Shown: positions 9,518 through 18,836, numbered from the stretch's first letter. The stretch is DNA of 64,000 nt from Enterobacter asburiae (GCA_011754535.1 JAAQVN010000001.1:2542001-2606000); one strand, 5' to 3'. Notes: generated from the sequence alone by a model not told the origin. Numbers and translations: made by a program.

Positions 9518-10762
9518 TTATTCTGCGGACTGGGCGGGTACCAGTACCGGTTTATTACCGGATGCCAGATACGTCGCCACCACGACGCCAACCCCAAGCA
9601 ATGCCAGAATAAATCCAGTCATCCCCTGCCAGCCCATCGAATGGAAAACAAAACCGTTAATAAAACCAATAACCGAACCGCCCATGTAGTAGAAGAATAA
9701 ATAGAGCGCGACGGCCTGGCCTCTTGCATGCGTTGCGTTTTTACTGACCCAGCTTAAACCGATAGAGTGGCAGCCGAAGAAACAGCCGGTAAAAATCACG
9801 GCACCAACGATAAAGGTCACCACATTCGACGTGAGTGTCAGCAGCATGCCGATCGCCATGATCAGGAACAACACGCGCAAGACTTTCATAGCGCCATATT
9901 TCGCCGATAAGCGACCTGCCTGCGGAGCCGTAAAGAAGCTCAGGGCGAAGCTAAAGGAGAGCAGACCCGCGTTTGCCGGTGAAATATGGAACGGCTCGCC
10001 TTTCAGGAAGAAGGCCAGATAGTTATAAAGTGAGGTAAATGCGCCGAAAATTATGAAGCTGATAACAAATGCCAGCGCCAGATTTTTGTTTTTGAAATGC
10101 GATGCCGCCCCTTTTACCATGCGCATCACGTTCAGACTCTGCGTAGGCGTGAAGTTCTTCGATTCTGGCAGCAGGAACTTCACCAGAATGGCAACTGCAA
10201 TCAGACTGACCGCAAACCCGTAAAAGATGACATTGATGGAAACGTGATCGATAAGCTGGCTGGCAACAATACGCCCGGACATGCCACCCATCGAGTTACC
10301 GAAGACAAAATAGCCCGTCACGATGCCAGCCGCCACCGGGGCGACCTCTTCACTGATGTAGGCGGTGGCCGCCGCCGCGATGCCGCTCAGCGCCAGACCA
10401 ATCACCGCACGCAGCGCCACCAGCATCGCCCAGGATTCCACCAGCGGGCAGAGCAGCGTCAGAATGCCGCCCAGCAGGAGGGAGACGATAATTAACCGCT
10501 TCCTGCCATAGTGGTCGGATAACGTTCCGGTAAATAGCAGCCCAATTGCCAGCAATGCCGTTTCTGCGGATAAGATAATACTCACCTGGCTGACCGGAAC
10601 ATTATATTCCACAGCAAGCGTCGGGAGCAGTGGCTGAATAAAAAACAACGAAGCAAGTTCCGCAAGCCCGGATAATGCCAGCGCCAGAATCACGCGAATA
10701 TGCGCGCTGGCTTTTACCGGATCGGGAGCTTTCAGGGTATTGTTAGCATGCGTTAACGCCAT
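9518..10762 (-). CDS. MFS transporter (DHA1, YnfM-like)
   Basis: A 414-residue polytopic protein with about 12 membrane segments. The MFS signature GTLSDHYGRKRLIIVSLLLG lies between segments 2 and 3. Overall it resembles YnfM and related DHA1 permeases, with the two-bundle layout and central loop around FTPTQSLNVMRMVKGAASHF. It lies between the isomerase gene and the FAH gene, so it probably imports the pathway substrate or exports a by-product such as acetate. YnfM-type proteins are often exporters, so direction is open; a probable second carrier starts at the left edge of the window. Confidence 0.85.
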   Translation of the reverse strand: MALTHANNTLKAPDPVKASAHIRVILALALSGLAELASLFFIQPLLPTLAVEYNVPVSQVSIILSAETALLAIGLLFTGTLSDHYGRKRLIIVSLLLGGILTLLCPLVESWAMLVALRAVIGLALSGIAAAATAYISEEVAPVAAGIVTGYFVFGNSMGGMSGRIVASQLIDHVSINVIFYGFAVSLIAVAILVKFLLPESKNFTPTQSLNVMRMVKGAASHFKNKNLALAFVISFIIFGAFTSLYNYLAFFLKGEPFHISPANAGLLSFSFALSFFTAPQAGRLSAKYGAMKVLRVLFLIMAIGMLLTLTSNVVTFIVGAVIFTGCFFGCHSIGLSWVSKNATHARGQAVALYLFFYYMGGSVIGFINGFVFHSMGWQGMTGFILALLGVGVVVATYLASGNKPVLVPAQSAE

Positions 10763-10837
10763 AATAACCTCAGTATTATAGTTAAGGTACAGAATGTAAT
10801 TGTTTAAGGTAGATATATTTCTTAGTCTGGCTTTTAC

Positions 10838-11926
10838 CTAATCAACTTCAGAGAGCATTTTTTCAGGCACGCAGACAACACCCTCAAATAGCTTACGGGA
10901 AGTGCGAATTACCGCGGCTCGGGTGTTTTCGATATTATTCCCGTCCCTCAGTAATGATACGGATATTTTTCCACTTGGGTGTTCAATATCAATAATATTG
11001 GTAAAGCGCTCTTTTGGTCGATCGGCGACAATTTTAGCGGCGACGGAGCCTTCAATAAGCGTCGCGGTCGAAATTCCAATCGAGCCAGTAATGGCCAGTG
11101 ATTTATGACAGGTGTGTGGCATGAAATACCGCACCTGAAGCGTTCCACCGTTACGCGCCCGGCTCAGGAGAACCGGTTTAGGGATCACTTTATTTGCCAC
11201 GTCCCCTAAGCCCATCGCCTCGCCCGCCTGACGACGCAGGTTTTCCAGTCTTGCTTTAAACGCCGTATCGGCATCCAGTTCCGCGGGTGACTCCCCTCCT
11301 GTTTTCCCAAGGGCCGATGCCTCTATCAATACCATCGGCATTGCCATATCAATACAGGTAACCTCAATACCGTCGAATACGTTTATGACGCTGTCCGTCG
11401 GCAGCAATTTCCCTGTTTTTGAACCCGCAGAATTCAGGAAGGTTAAGCCAACGGGTGCGGCCGTACCCGGAACACCATCAATCTGGGTATCACCTTCATA
11501 CTCGACCCGATAATCAGGCGTTTGCACTTCTGCGTCGACCAGCGTTCCGGTATTGAGATTGCGGATCCGCACCGTCGTCACCGGGCTTTGCGCCTTCACC
11601 AGCCCTTTTTCAATGGCAAAGGGGCCCACGGCACAGAGCATATTGCCGCAGTTTGGCGTGGTATCGACGCGACGCTCGTTCACCATCACCTGTGCGAATA
11701 AGTAATCCACATCAGCATCCGGACTGTCGGACGGACTGACGATCGCCACCTTACTGGTTTGCGGGCTTCCACCGCCAATGCCGTCAATTTCGAGTTCGTG
11801 GCCTGCGCCCATCAGGCTGAGTAAAACCGCGTCACGCGCTTCAGTTTCCGCAGGCAGATCGCTGGCCAGAATGACCGGGCCTTTTGAGGTGCCGCCACGC
11901 ATTAATACGCAAGGGATCTTTAACAT
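10838..11926 (-). CDS. PrpF/YbhH/GalD-family isomerase
   Basis: A 362-residue protein of the PrpF family (diaminopimelate-epimerase-like fold), which shifts double bonds in unsaturated tricarboxylates. Family motifs: IPCVLMRGGTSKGPV at the start, EIDGIGGGSPQTSKVAI, NCGNMLCAVGPFAIEKGL with the active-site Cys, and HTCHKSLAITGSIG. It resembles E. coli YbhH and Pseudomonas GalD (4-oxalomesaconate tautomerase) throughout. PrpF itself isomerises trans-aconitate and 2-methyl-trans-aconitate. With AcnB and citrate lyase downstream, aconitate isomerase is the best guess. First gene of the operon, divergent from a LysR regulator. YbhH also sits beside an aconitase-like gene and a DASS carrier in E. 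coli. Confidence 0.87.
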   Translation of the reverse strand: MLKIPCVLMRGGTSKGPVILASDLPAETEARDAVLLSLMGAGHELEIDGIGGGSPQTSKVAIVSPSDSPDADVDYLFAQVMVNERRVDTTPNCGNMLCAVGPFAIEKGLVKAQSPVTTVRIRNLNTGTLVDAEVQTPDYRVEYEGDTQIDGVPGTAAPVGLTFLNSAGSKTGKLLPTDSVINVFDGIEVTCIDMAMPMVLIEASALGKTGGESPAELDADTAFKARLENLRRQAGEAMGLGDVANKVIPKPVLLSRARNGGTLQVRYFMPHTCHKSLAITGSIGISTATLIEGSVAAKIVADRPKERFTNIIDIEHPSGKISVSLLRDGNNIENTRAAVIRTSRKLFEGVVCVPEKMLSEVD

Positions 11927-12009
11927 GTCTTTTTCTCATTTCGCGTTTATCAGGAACGCAATAAGGTTTTCACACTCCTGTTGATAACTCTAATGTCAAA
12001 AAAAGCAGG

Positions 12010-12032
12010 ATTAATACGCTTTGCGTATTAAT
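12010..12032. promoter_or_regulatory. 23-bp perfect palindrome, candidate LysR operator
   Basis: ATTAATACGC (12010-12019), spacer TTT, then GCGTATTAAT (12023-12032). The palindrome sits in the 154-base gap between the divergent operon head and the LysR gene, about 50 bases before the LysR start. LysR regulators usually bind such T-N11-A-type inverted repeats near their own promoter, so this is the probable operator for both directions. Confidence 0.75.
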
Positions 12033-12080
12033 AGCCATTACGATACTGTGGGTATAGGAAAGTTATAATCAGGTGCGGAT

Positions 12081-13007
12081 ATGCAGCATGAATTACAGGG
12101 AATACAAGCGTTTGTAAAAATTGCAGAAATCGGATGTTTTACAAAAGCGTCGCAATTTCTTCATATTTCACAACCGGCTTTAACACGAAGAATTCAGAAA
12201 CTGGAAGAGAGCCTGGGAACCACGCTGTTTGAACGGTCCACACGCAGCGTCAAGCTCACAACCGTGGGAAGGGAGTTTTTACCTAAGGCTAAGAATTTAA
12301 TAGATTTTTATGAAAGCGCGATCCTGAGTATTAAAGAGATGGCGACGCATCAGGCAGGGGTTATTACCGTTTCCTGTATCCCAACTGCCGCGTTCTATTT
12401 TCTGCCTTCAGTGATACGAGATTATAACAATGACTATCCAAACATCCGTATCCGTATACTTGAGCACAGTGCCAGCGATTGTCTCGAAGCGGTGTTAAAT
12501 GGCGACGCAGATTTCGGCATAAATATGATAAACGTCACACATCCCAATATTGATTTTGCGCCGCTGGTGAATGAACCCTTTGTTCTGGCATGCCGACGAG
12601 ACAATGAGCTGGCGAAGAAACCATTGGTGACATGGGACGATCTGGCAGGCATGAAGCTAATTGGCGTAAGGCGCTCCAGTGGGAACCGTTCGCTTATCGA
12701 TCAGGCGTTCGAGAAAATGGCCTGGAAACCGAACTGGTTTTATGAAGTGCGTCATCTGTCAACGTCGCTGGGGATGGTAGAAGCGGGTCTTGGCGTGTCT
12801 GTCGTTCCCAGCCTGGCGATGCCGACCGACGAACATCATGTTCTTGTCAGCCGTCCGCTGATTGAACCCGTGATACGGCGTACGCTGGGGCTGGTCCAAC
12901 GCCGTGAAACGCCGCTAAGCCCGGCTGCGGAAAAATTCAGAGAGATGCTTGTTCAACTTTGGTCTGGTGAAAACAACAGCCCCTGGATCAGCAAATTTAC
13001 TCAGTAA
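12081..13007 (+). CDS. LysR-family regulator of the tricarboxylate operon
   Basis: A 308-residue LysR regulator. The winged helix-turn-helix fills residues 1-60 (FTKASQFLHISQPALTRRIQ, LEESLGTTLFERSTRSVKLT), then comes the linker helix and a periplasmic-binding-protein-like effector domain from about residue 90. It is divergent from the isomerase-MFS-citrate lyase operon and next to the palindrome at 12010, so it is the obvious local activator, probably sensing the substrate or an intermediate. E. coli ybhD, also LysR, has the same position relative to ybhH. Start ATG 12081 has an AGGTG-like site upstream. Confidence 0.9.
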   Translation: MQHELQGIQAFVKIAEIGCFTKASQFLHISQPALTRRIQKLEESLGTTLFERSTRSVKLTTVGREFLPKAKNLIDFYESAILSIKEMATHQAGVITVSCIPTAAFYFLPSVIRDYNNDYPNIRIRILEHSASDCLEAVLNGDADFGINMINVTHPNIDFAPLVNEPFVLACRRDNELAKKPLVTWDDLAGMKLIGVRRSSGNRSLIDQAFEKMAWKPNWFYEVRHLSTSLGMVEAGLGVSVVPSLAMPTDEHHVLVSRPLIEPVIRRTLGLVQRRETPLSPAAEKFREMLVQLWSGENNSPWISKFTQ

Positions 13008-13108
13008 ATTGGCCCAAAAGTATCGTTATTGGTTCTCCAGGTGACTCATACCGTTAGCGACAGTGCGAAATAATGGCTCCCGAACACAACACAGAAGGAG
13101 TTCGCGTG

Positions 13109-13822
13109 ATGAAACCATTTTTTCGTACAGCATTACTGATCGGCATGATGAGCGCATTTTCCACTGAGGCTACCGCACAGGAGACAACCCGCATGAATAC
13201 CAAAACCATTCGTGCAATGACGGGCGCAACGGCGACTTCGTCTTTATCCGCCTCACAAACTGCGTTAATCGTGGTGGATATCCAAAACGAATATTACGCA
13301 GGTAAAGATTTTCGTGGTCAGATGGTGATCCCTGATGGTGATAAGGTACTGAAGAATAGTCAAAAGCTGGTTAGCTATGCCCACCAAAAGGGGATGCCGG
13401 TCTACTTCGTTCGTCATATGGGGCCGAAAGACAGTCCACTGTTTGCCGAGGGCTCTCTCTCTGCGCAGTTCCATAAAGATCTGCAGCCTTCTGCGCAAGA
13501 CGCCATTATCACCAAAGCGATCCCGAGCTCTTTTGTTGGCACCGATCTGGATGCGCAATTAAAGAAAAAAGGGATTAAAAAGGTGATTGTGATTGGCCTG
13601 ATGACGCATATGTGCATTTCGTCCACCGCGCGTGACGCTGTACCGCTGGGTTACAGCGTGATTATTCCTGACGATGCAACGGCAACACGCGATCTGGATG
13701 ACGGTCAGGGTGGCGTGGTGGATCACAAAACGCTTCAGCGGGCGGCATTAGCCGGTGTGGCCGATGTATTTGCTGAGGTAATGACCACCAAAGACGTTAT
13801 GGCACTGCCGGTCACAAAATAA
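13109..13822 (+). CDS. Exported isochorismatase-family cysteine hydrolase
   Basis: With start ATG 13109 (AAGGAG eight bases upstream; an earlier ATG at 13073 has no ribosome site) the product has 237 residues. Residues 1-24 form a signal peptide (MKPFFRTALLIGMMSAFSTE, cleavage likely after ATA-Q). The mature part is an isochorismatase-fold hydrolase: Asp in IVVDIQNEYY, Lys in TKAIPSSF and catalytic Cys in GLMTHMCISSTARDA. The family covers nicotinamidases, isochorismatases and N-carbamoyl hydrolases; the substrate cannot be read from sequence. Export is uncommon, since most members are cytoplasmic. It precedes a GlxA-type regulator on the same strand. Confidence 0.82.
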   Translation: MKPFFRTALLIGMMSAFSTEATAQETTRMNTKTIRAMTGATATSSLSASQTALIVVDIQNEYYAGKDFRGQMVIPDGDKVLKNSQKLVSYAHQKGMPVYFVRHMGPKDSPLFAEGSLSAQFHKDLQPSAQDAIITKAIPSSFVGTDLDAQLKKKGIKKVIVIGLMTHMCISSTARDAVPLGYSVIIPDDATATRDLDDGQGGVVDHKTLQRAALAGVADVFAEVMTTKDVMALPVTK

Positions 13823-13843
13823 GACCGGGCTTGCTCCCTGTCA

Positions 13844-13868
13844 CCAGCCAGACTTCTATACTGGCTGG
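13844..13868 (+). terminator. Stem-loop after the hydrolase gene
   Basis: CCAGCCAG (13844-13851) and CTGGCTGG (13861-13868) form an 8-bp perfect stem with a 9-base loop. It lies between the hydrolase stop and the regulator start 15 bases on. No T-run follows, so it may be a weak terminator or an operator for the regulator. Confidence 0.4.
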
Positions 13869-13883
13869 CACATGGAGGCTTTT

Positions 13884-14837
13884 ATGACGCTTAAAATTGG
13901 TATTGTGGTATTTGATGGCATCATCCCTTTTCACCTTTCGGTGCCCTATGCCGTATTTGAGAAAGCGCTAACGCCACAAGGCGAGCCCCTTTGTCAGTTG
14001 GTCGTTTGCGCCACTACGCCCGGCGCACTTAAAACCAATGCCGGATTCTCTATCGTTGTCGAGCGTGGGCTTGATGAGCTGGCCGGAATGGATATGGTGA
14101 TCGTCCCAAGCTGGGACAGTCCCGAGCATGCCCCGGCCCCCGATCTCCTGCAGGCCCTGCAAAAAGCACATGCCGCGGGTTCGCGTATTGTGGGTTTGTG
14201 TATGGGCGCGTTTGTGGTTGCCGCCGCCGGGTTACTGGAACATCGCCCTGCTACGACGCACTGGCGATGGGCGGCTGATTTTCAGCGCCTTTATCCCTCC
14301 GTGCAGATGGATAAAGACGTTCTTTATATCGATAATGGTGACGTTGTCACTTCTGCGGGCACGGCGGCCAGTATCGACTGTTGCCTGCATCTGGTGCGTC
14401 AGGCCTGGGGTGCGGAAGTGGCAAATAGCGTAGCGCGGTTGCTGGTGGTACCGCCCCATCGCCAGGGTGGACAACGTCAATACGTAGAACTGCCGGTTCA
14501 GAACACGCGTCGTGGAGATAACTTTACCGACGCGCTAGCCTGGGCGACGGAAAACCTCCAGCTTGCGCTCACGCTGGACTGCGTGGCGGAAAAGGCCTGC
14601 ATGAGCCGTCGCAGCTTTACCCGGCGTTTTCAGCAAACCACCGGTGAGAGTTTTTCGCGCTGGCTGCTCAACCAGCGCATTATCGTCGCACAGCGCTATC
14701 TCGAAAAAACCGACCAGCCTGTGGATGACATTGCCGAGCGTGTCGGTTTTCCCTCAACAACGTCCTTGCGCCGTCACTTTCACAAGCTGCTTAACACCTC
14801 GCCATCTCGCTATCGTCGCGAGTTTCGCGGCCGATAG
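13884..14837 (+). CDS. GlxA-type AraC regulator with DJ-1/PfpI domain
   Basis: Start ATG 13884 follows GGAGG and gives 317 residues. Residues 1-185 form a DJ-1/PfpI-like glutamine-amidotransferase fold with Cys106 at the nucleophile elbow (VGLCMGAFVVAAAG). Residues about 215-317 form an AraC-type double helix-turn-helix (CMSRRSFTRRFQQTTGESFS; DIAERVGFPSTTSLRRHF). Such proteins are transcription factors, not enzymes. The preceding hydrolase gene is a likely target, but no ligand can be inferred. It converges with nhoA with 8 bases between stops. Confidence 0.88.
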   Translation: MTLKIGIVVFDGIIPFHLSVPYAVFEKALTPQGEPLCQLVVCATTPGALKTNAGFSIVVERGLDELAGMDMVIVPSWDSPEHAPAPDLLQALQKAHAAGSRIVGLCMGAFVVAAAGLLEHRPATTHWRWAADFQRLYPSVQMDKDVLYIDNGDVVTSAGTAASIDCCLHLVRQAWGAEVANSVARLLVVPPHRQGGQRQYVELPVQNTRRGDNFTDALAWATENLQLALTLDCVAEKACMSRRSFTRRFQQTTGESFSRWLLNQRIIVAQRYLEKTDQPVDDIAERVGFPSTTSLRRHFHKLLNTSPSRYRREFRGR

Positions 14838-14845
14838 CGAGGAGG

Positions 14846-15682
14846 CTATTTCCCGTGAGTTTCGAACCCTGCCATCACCGCCGTTAACTCCGCCAGTGAA
14901 AAACCGTGCTTCGGATCGTCAACGCCCAGCCCGAAGCGCTCCTGCATCAGCTGATACAGCGCCCCGGCATCCGGTAAATGGATCTGCTCCTCCACGTGAC
15001 CGTTCTGCCAGTGGGTGAAGTTGAAGTTGGTCAGCGTCAGCTTGCCGCCGTCCGGCAGATGGCGGCACATCAGCAGATGATGACGGAAATGGGACTGCGG
15101 CCAGTGCGCCGACCAGAAGTTCCCCATCACGTAATCGCTGAAATATTGCGTCGTCAGGTCAAAATGGTACATCGACTGCCAGTGTTCGTGGTGGCGGAAC
15201 TGCAGCACCCAGTCGTTGCCCTCGCTCAGCAGACGGTACAGCCCGTGCGGGGTCTCCTGCTCCTCGTTGGCAAGCAGACGAATCGGCGCCGTCAGCGTCT
15301 GTCCACCAAACCCCACGTCGGCAATCCAGCGCTCGCCATTCAGCTCGACCAGCAGCAGGCGATGCGTGCGCGGCGGCATTTGCGGCGGATTTGCCAGCAC
15401 GACCCGACCCAGCACGCTGCGCACGGTAAACCCGACTTCACGCAAAACGCGCTCAAAAAGACCGTTTTGCTCAAAGCAATATCCCCCGCGTCGCGCCGTC
15501 ACCAGCTTGTCCACCAGACATTGATCTTCAAGATGGATTTCGCGCGGCAGAACAACATCAATATTCTCAAAAGGGATCGCACAGTTGTGGTGTAAATGCA
15601 GCGCGCGCAGGGTATCGATATCCACCCGTGTCGGTTGCGCCCAGCCGATGCGGGCGAAATAGGCGGTCAGAAATGGGGACAT
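14846..15682 (-). CDS. nhoA: Arylamine N-acetyltransferase
   Basis: A 278-residue NAT (281 in E. coli NhoA) that acetylates arylamines, hydrazines and N-hydroxyarylamines with acetyl-CoA. The full catalytic triad is seen: Cys69 in RRGGYCFEQN, His107 in PPRTHRLLL and Asp122 in WIADVGFGG. Its divergent neighbour is yddH, as expected from the E. coli neighbourhood, so this is backbone. Cytoplasmic; start ATG at 15682. Confidence 0.94.
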   Translation of the reverse strand: MSPFLTAYFARIGWAQPTRVDIDTLRALHLHHNCAIPFENIDVVLPREIHLEDQCLVDKLVTARRGGYCFEQNGLFERVLREVGFTVRSVLGRVVLANPPQMPPRTHRLLLVELNGERWIADVGFGGQTLTAPIRLLANEEQETPHGLYRLLSEGNDWVLQFRHHEHWQSMYHFDLTTQYFSDYVMGNFWSAHWPQSHFRHHLLMCRHLPDGGKLTLTNFNFTHWQNGHVEEQIHLPDAGALYQLMQERFGLGVDDPKHGFSLAELTAVMAGFETHGK

Positions 15683-15790
15683 ACATCAGTTTCCTTTGAT
15701 TGTGATGTTCTGTTTATAAACTAATTTTACGCAGTCACTTTGATTTACGTGCTTTTTCGCCATACTCATCGGTGTAGATGAGGAGATCCT

Positions 15791-16363
15791 ATGAGCCATT
15801 TTCGCCCTGTTGAATTACGCCATGCCAGCCGTCTGCTCAACCACGGCCCCACCGTGCTTATCACCAGTCGGGATGAAACCCTCGACAGACGCAACGTGAT
15901 GGCCGCCGCGTGGTCAATGCCCGTTGAGTTTGAACCGCCGCGCATCGCGATAGTCGTGGATAAAAGCACCTGGTCACGCGAGCTGATCGAGCGCAGCGGA
16001 AAGTTTGGCATCGTCATCCCCGGCGTGGCGGCGGCCAACTGGACATATGCGGTCGGTAGCGTCAGCGGGCGCGATGAAGACAAATTCAACTGCTACGGGA
16101 TCCCGGTCGTTAACGGTCCTGAACTTGGCCTGCCGGTGATTGAAGAGAAATGCCTGGCGTGGATGGAGTGCCGGTTGCTACCCGTCACTTCCGCGGCAGA
16201 AAAATACGATACGCTGTTTGGCGAAGTGGTTTCCGCGGCGGCCGATGACCGCGCGTTTGTCGCCGGTCGCTGGCAGTTTGACGGGGATAAACTGAATACA
16301 CTGCATCATCTGGGCGCGGGGACATTTGTGGCGAGCGGGAAAATAGTCAAGGCACTGGATTGA
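15791..16363 (+). CDS. yddH: YddH, flavin reductase-like FMN-binding protein
   Basis: A 190-residue flavin-reductase-fold protein close to E. coli YddH. The N-terminus (SRLLNHGPTVLITSRDETLD) and NVMAAAWSMPVEFEPPRIAI belong to the FMN-binding split barrel; GTFVASGKIVKALD closes it. The physiological role in E. coli is unknown. AGGAG precedes the start. It is divergent from nhoA with a 108-base shared promoter region. Confidence 0.88.
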   Translation: MSHFRPVELRHASRLLNHGPTVLITSRDETLDRRNVMAAAWSMPVEFEPPRIAIVVDKSTWSRELIERSGKFGIVIPGVAAANWTYAVGSVSGRDEDKFNCYGIPVVNGPELGLPVIEEKCLAWMECRLLPVTSAAEKYDTLFGEVVSAAADDRAFVAGRWQFDGDKLNTLHHLGAGTFVASGKIVKALD

Positions 16364-16478
16364 GAAACTCTCCCACAGGGCTTAGGAATCCCCAGTAATT
16401 TGCACGTTCACAGGCCATGCCGTTACAGAGTAGCAAGGAACATAAAGTGAACGGAATGACCACCAGAGCCGTATGTTC

Positions 16479-16514
16479 CCCCTCACCCCAGCCCTCTCCC
16501 TCAAGGGAGAGGGG
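16479..16514. repeat. Palindromic intergenic repeat downstream of fusA2
   Basis: CCCTCTCCC (16492-16500) and GGGAGAGGG (16505-16513) form a 9-bp stem with a TCAA loop, preceded by CCCTCACCCCAG. A second partial copy (GGGAGAGGGTGA) begins at 16560. It is of the short interspersed kind common between enterobacterial genes. Placed after the fusA2 stop and convergent with yddH, it can act as a terminator for both. Confidence 0.65.
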
Positions 16515-16576
16515 GTCGTCCATGCAGGCATTATTTTGTGGGGATCCCTCAGCCCGACAGGGAGAGGGTGATCTTA

Positions 16577-18676
16577 TTACTTCGCACGCCGTGAAATAAT
16601 CTCATCCGCAACATTCCGCGGTGCTTCCGCAAAATGATGGAACTCCATCGTATACGTCGCGCGTCCCTGGGACATCGAGCGCAATGTCGTGGCATATCCA
16701 AACATCTCCGCCAGCGGTACGTCAGCGCGAATAATCTGGCTTCCGTACTGCTCCGCCATCCCCTGCACCATGCCGCGGCGGGAAGAGAGATCGCCCATGA
16801 TGTTACCGGCGTACTCTTCCGGCGTTTCCACCTCCACGTGCATGATCGGCTCAAGGATAACCGGATCCGCTTTCCGAGCGCCCTCCTTGAAGCCGAGGAT
16901 CGCCGCCATGCGGAACGCCATCTCCGAGGAGTCGACGTCGTGGTACGAGCCAAACGTCAGCGTCGCTTTGACGTCGACAACCGGATAGCCCGCCAACACG
17001 CCGCTGTTCATCGCCTCCCGCAGCCCTTTCTCAACGGACGGGATATACTCGCGCGGCACCACGCCACCCTTGGTGGCATCTTCAAATTTAAAGCCACTTC
17101 CGGGCTCCAGCGGCTCCAGGCTCAGGACCACATGGCCGTACTGCCCTTTACCACCGGACTGCCGGACAAATTTGCCTTCGATATCCTTCACCGCCTTGCG
17201 CAGGGTTTCGCGGTACGTCACCTGCGGACGACCAATATTCGCCTCGACGCCAAACTCACGCTTCATGCGGTCGACGATGATCTCAAGGTGTAGCTCGCCC
17301 ATCCCGGAGATAATCGTCTGACCGGACTCTTCGTCAGTGTGCAGGCGAAACGACGGATCTTCCGCCGCCAGACGCTGGAGCGCGATCCCCATTTTCTCCT
17401 GATCGCCCTTGGTTTTTGGCTCGATCGCCAGCGAGATAACCGGGTCCGGGAACTCCATGCGCTCAAGCGTGATGACGGCGTTCGGATCGGTGAGCGTATC
17501 ACCGGTGGTCACGTCCTTCAGCCCAACGCATGCTGCGATATCGCCCGCGCGCAGTTCGTCCACCTCATGGCGATCGTTGGCATGCATCAGCACGATACGA
17601 CCGATGCGCTCTTTCTTCCCTTTCACCGGGTTATACACCGCGTCGCCTTTGCGCAGCACGCCAGAATACACGCGGATAAAGGTCAGTTGCCCGACGTACG
17701 GGTCGCTCATCAGCTTGAATGCCAGGGCCGAGAACGGCTCATCATCGCTCGGGTGACGCTCCGCGTGCTGCCCTTTTTCATCCACGCCATCAATGGCCGG
17801 CACGTCCAGCGGCGACGGCATAAGCTCAATCACCGCATCGAGCATGCGCTGTACGCCTTTATTCTTGAACGCGCTGCCACACAGCATCGGCTGGATTTCG
17901 CCCGAGATGGTGCGAATACGCAGTCCCCTGATGATTTCCGCTTCGTCGAGATCGCCCGTCTCCAGGTATTTATCCATCAGATCGTCGCTGGCTTCAGCTG
18001 CCGCAGAGACCATTTTCTCACGCCATTCTCTGGCGGTGCTGACTAAATCATCCGGCACGGGCGCATAGGTAAATACCATGCCCTGCGTCGCATCGTCCCA
18101 CAGAATGGTGCGCATCTTGATGAGGTCCACCACGCCTGTAAAATGGTCTTCGGCACCCACCGGGATGACAATCGGCACCGGATTGGCCTTCAGGCGTTCC
18201 TGCATCATCCGCACCACGCGGAAGAAATCGGCGCCCGGACGGTCCATTTTGTTGACGAAGGCCAGTCGCGGAACGTGATATTTATTGGCCTGACGCCAGA
18301 CGGTTTCCGACTGCGGCTGCACGCCGCCCACGGAGTCATACACCATCACGGCACCGTCGAGCACGCGCATAGAACGCTCCACTTCAATGGTGAAGTCCAC
18401 GTGACCCGGGGTGTCGATGATGTTGATCCGGTGCGGTTCAAACCCTCTGTCCATACCCGGCCAGAAGCAGCTGACCGCCGCGGAGGTAATCGTGATCCCG
18501 CGCTCCTGCTCCTGCGCCATCCAGTCAGTGGTTGCCGCGCCATCGTGTACTTCACCCAGCTTGTGGCTCATCCCGGTATAAAACAGGATGCGCTCAGTGG
18601 TGGTGGTTTTACCGGCATCGATATGCGCGGAGATACCGATGTTGCGATAACGTTCGAGAGGGATGGGTCGGGGCAT
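16577..18676 (-). CDS. Elongation factor G paralogue (FusA2)
   Basis: A full-length 699-residue EF-G (704 in E. coli FusA). The GTPase motifs are intact: AHIDAGKT (17-24), the switch segment [16 protein letters not shown] (88-92) and NKMD (142-145). Domains II-V follow, including the domain IV stretch [17 protein letters not shown] (here [13 protein letters not shown]). It carries out ribosome translocation or a variant of it. It is not in the str operon: no rpsL, rpsG or tuf gene is near, and its sequence differs visibly from canonical enterobacterial FusA (start [11 protein letters not shown]). It stands alone, divergent from an ArsR regulator. This suggests a conditionally expressed second EF-G; fusidate resistance or a ribosome-recycling role is only speculation. 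Confidence 0.92.
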   Translation of the reverse strand: MPRPIPLERYRNIGISAHIDAGKTTTTERILFYTGMSHKLGEVHDGAATTDWMAQEQERGITITSAAVSCFWPGMDRGFEPHRINIIDTPGHVDFTIEVERSMRVLDGAVMVYDSVGGVQPQSETVWRQANKYHVPRLAFVNKMDRPGADFFRVVRMMQERLKANPVPIVIPVGAEDHFTGVVDLIKMRTILWDDATQGMVFTYAPVPDDLVSTAREWREKMVSAAAEASDDLMDKYLETGDLDEAEIIRGLRIRTISGEIQPMLCGSAFKNKGVQRMLDAVIELMPSPLDVPAIDGVDEKGQHAERHPSDDEPFSALAFKLMSDPYVGQLTFIRVYSGVLRKGDAVYNPVKGKKERIGRIVLMHANDRHEVDELRAGDIAACVGLKDVTTGDTLTDPNAVITLERMEFPDPVISLAIEPKTKGDQEKMGIALQRLAAEDPSFRLHTDEESGQTIISGMGELHLEIIVDRMKREFGVEANIGRPQVTYRETLRKAVKDIEGKFVRQSGGKGQYGHVVLSLEPLEPGSGFKFEDATKGGVVPREYIPSVEKGLREAMNSGVLAGYPVVDVKATLTFGSYHDVDSSEMAFRMAAILGFKEGARKADPVILEPIMHVEVETPEEYAGNIMGDLSSRRGMVQGMAEQYGSQIIRADVPLAEMFGYATTLRSMSQGRATYTMEFHHFAEAPRNVADEIISRRAK

Positions 18677-18738
18677 GATATTTCCTTAAGTCTCATGACT
18701 TGTCTGTGACGACCGGGATGGTCGTGCATTCGTTCGTT

Positions 18739-18778
18739 TGCTATAATAGTCCTATTGTACGAGTATTATCGAACTATT
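18739..18778 (+). promoter_or_regulatory. Extended -10 promoter and imperfect palindrome, fusA2-ArsR gap
   Basis: TG-C-TATAAT (18739-18747) is an extended -10 element reading towards the ArsR gene. It overlaps nested inverted repeats: AATAGT (18745-18750) with ACTATT (18773-18778), and GTACGA with TCGAAC (18757-18774, one mismatch). The layout fits auto-repression by the ArsR protein, and the site also covers the fusA2 upstream region. A 6-bp hairpin, ACGACC/GGTCGT (18709-18725), lies in the fusA2 leader. Confidence 0.5.
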
Positions 18779-18836
18779 TTTTAACGGTTGACCTATTGTT
18801 GATATAGCTCAATCTGACGCCAAACGCAGGAAAACG

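Noticed and set aside
16577..18676. Idea that the second EF-G is a FusB/FusC- or Tet-type resistance protein
   Set aside because: It has all domains and lengths of a true EF-G, and does not resemble TetM or the small FusB proteins.
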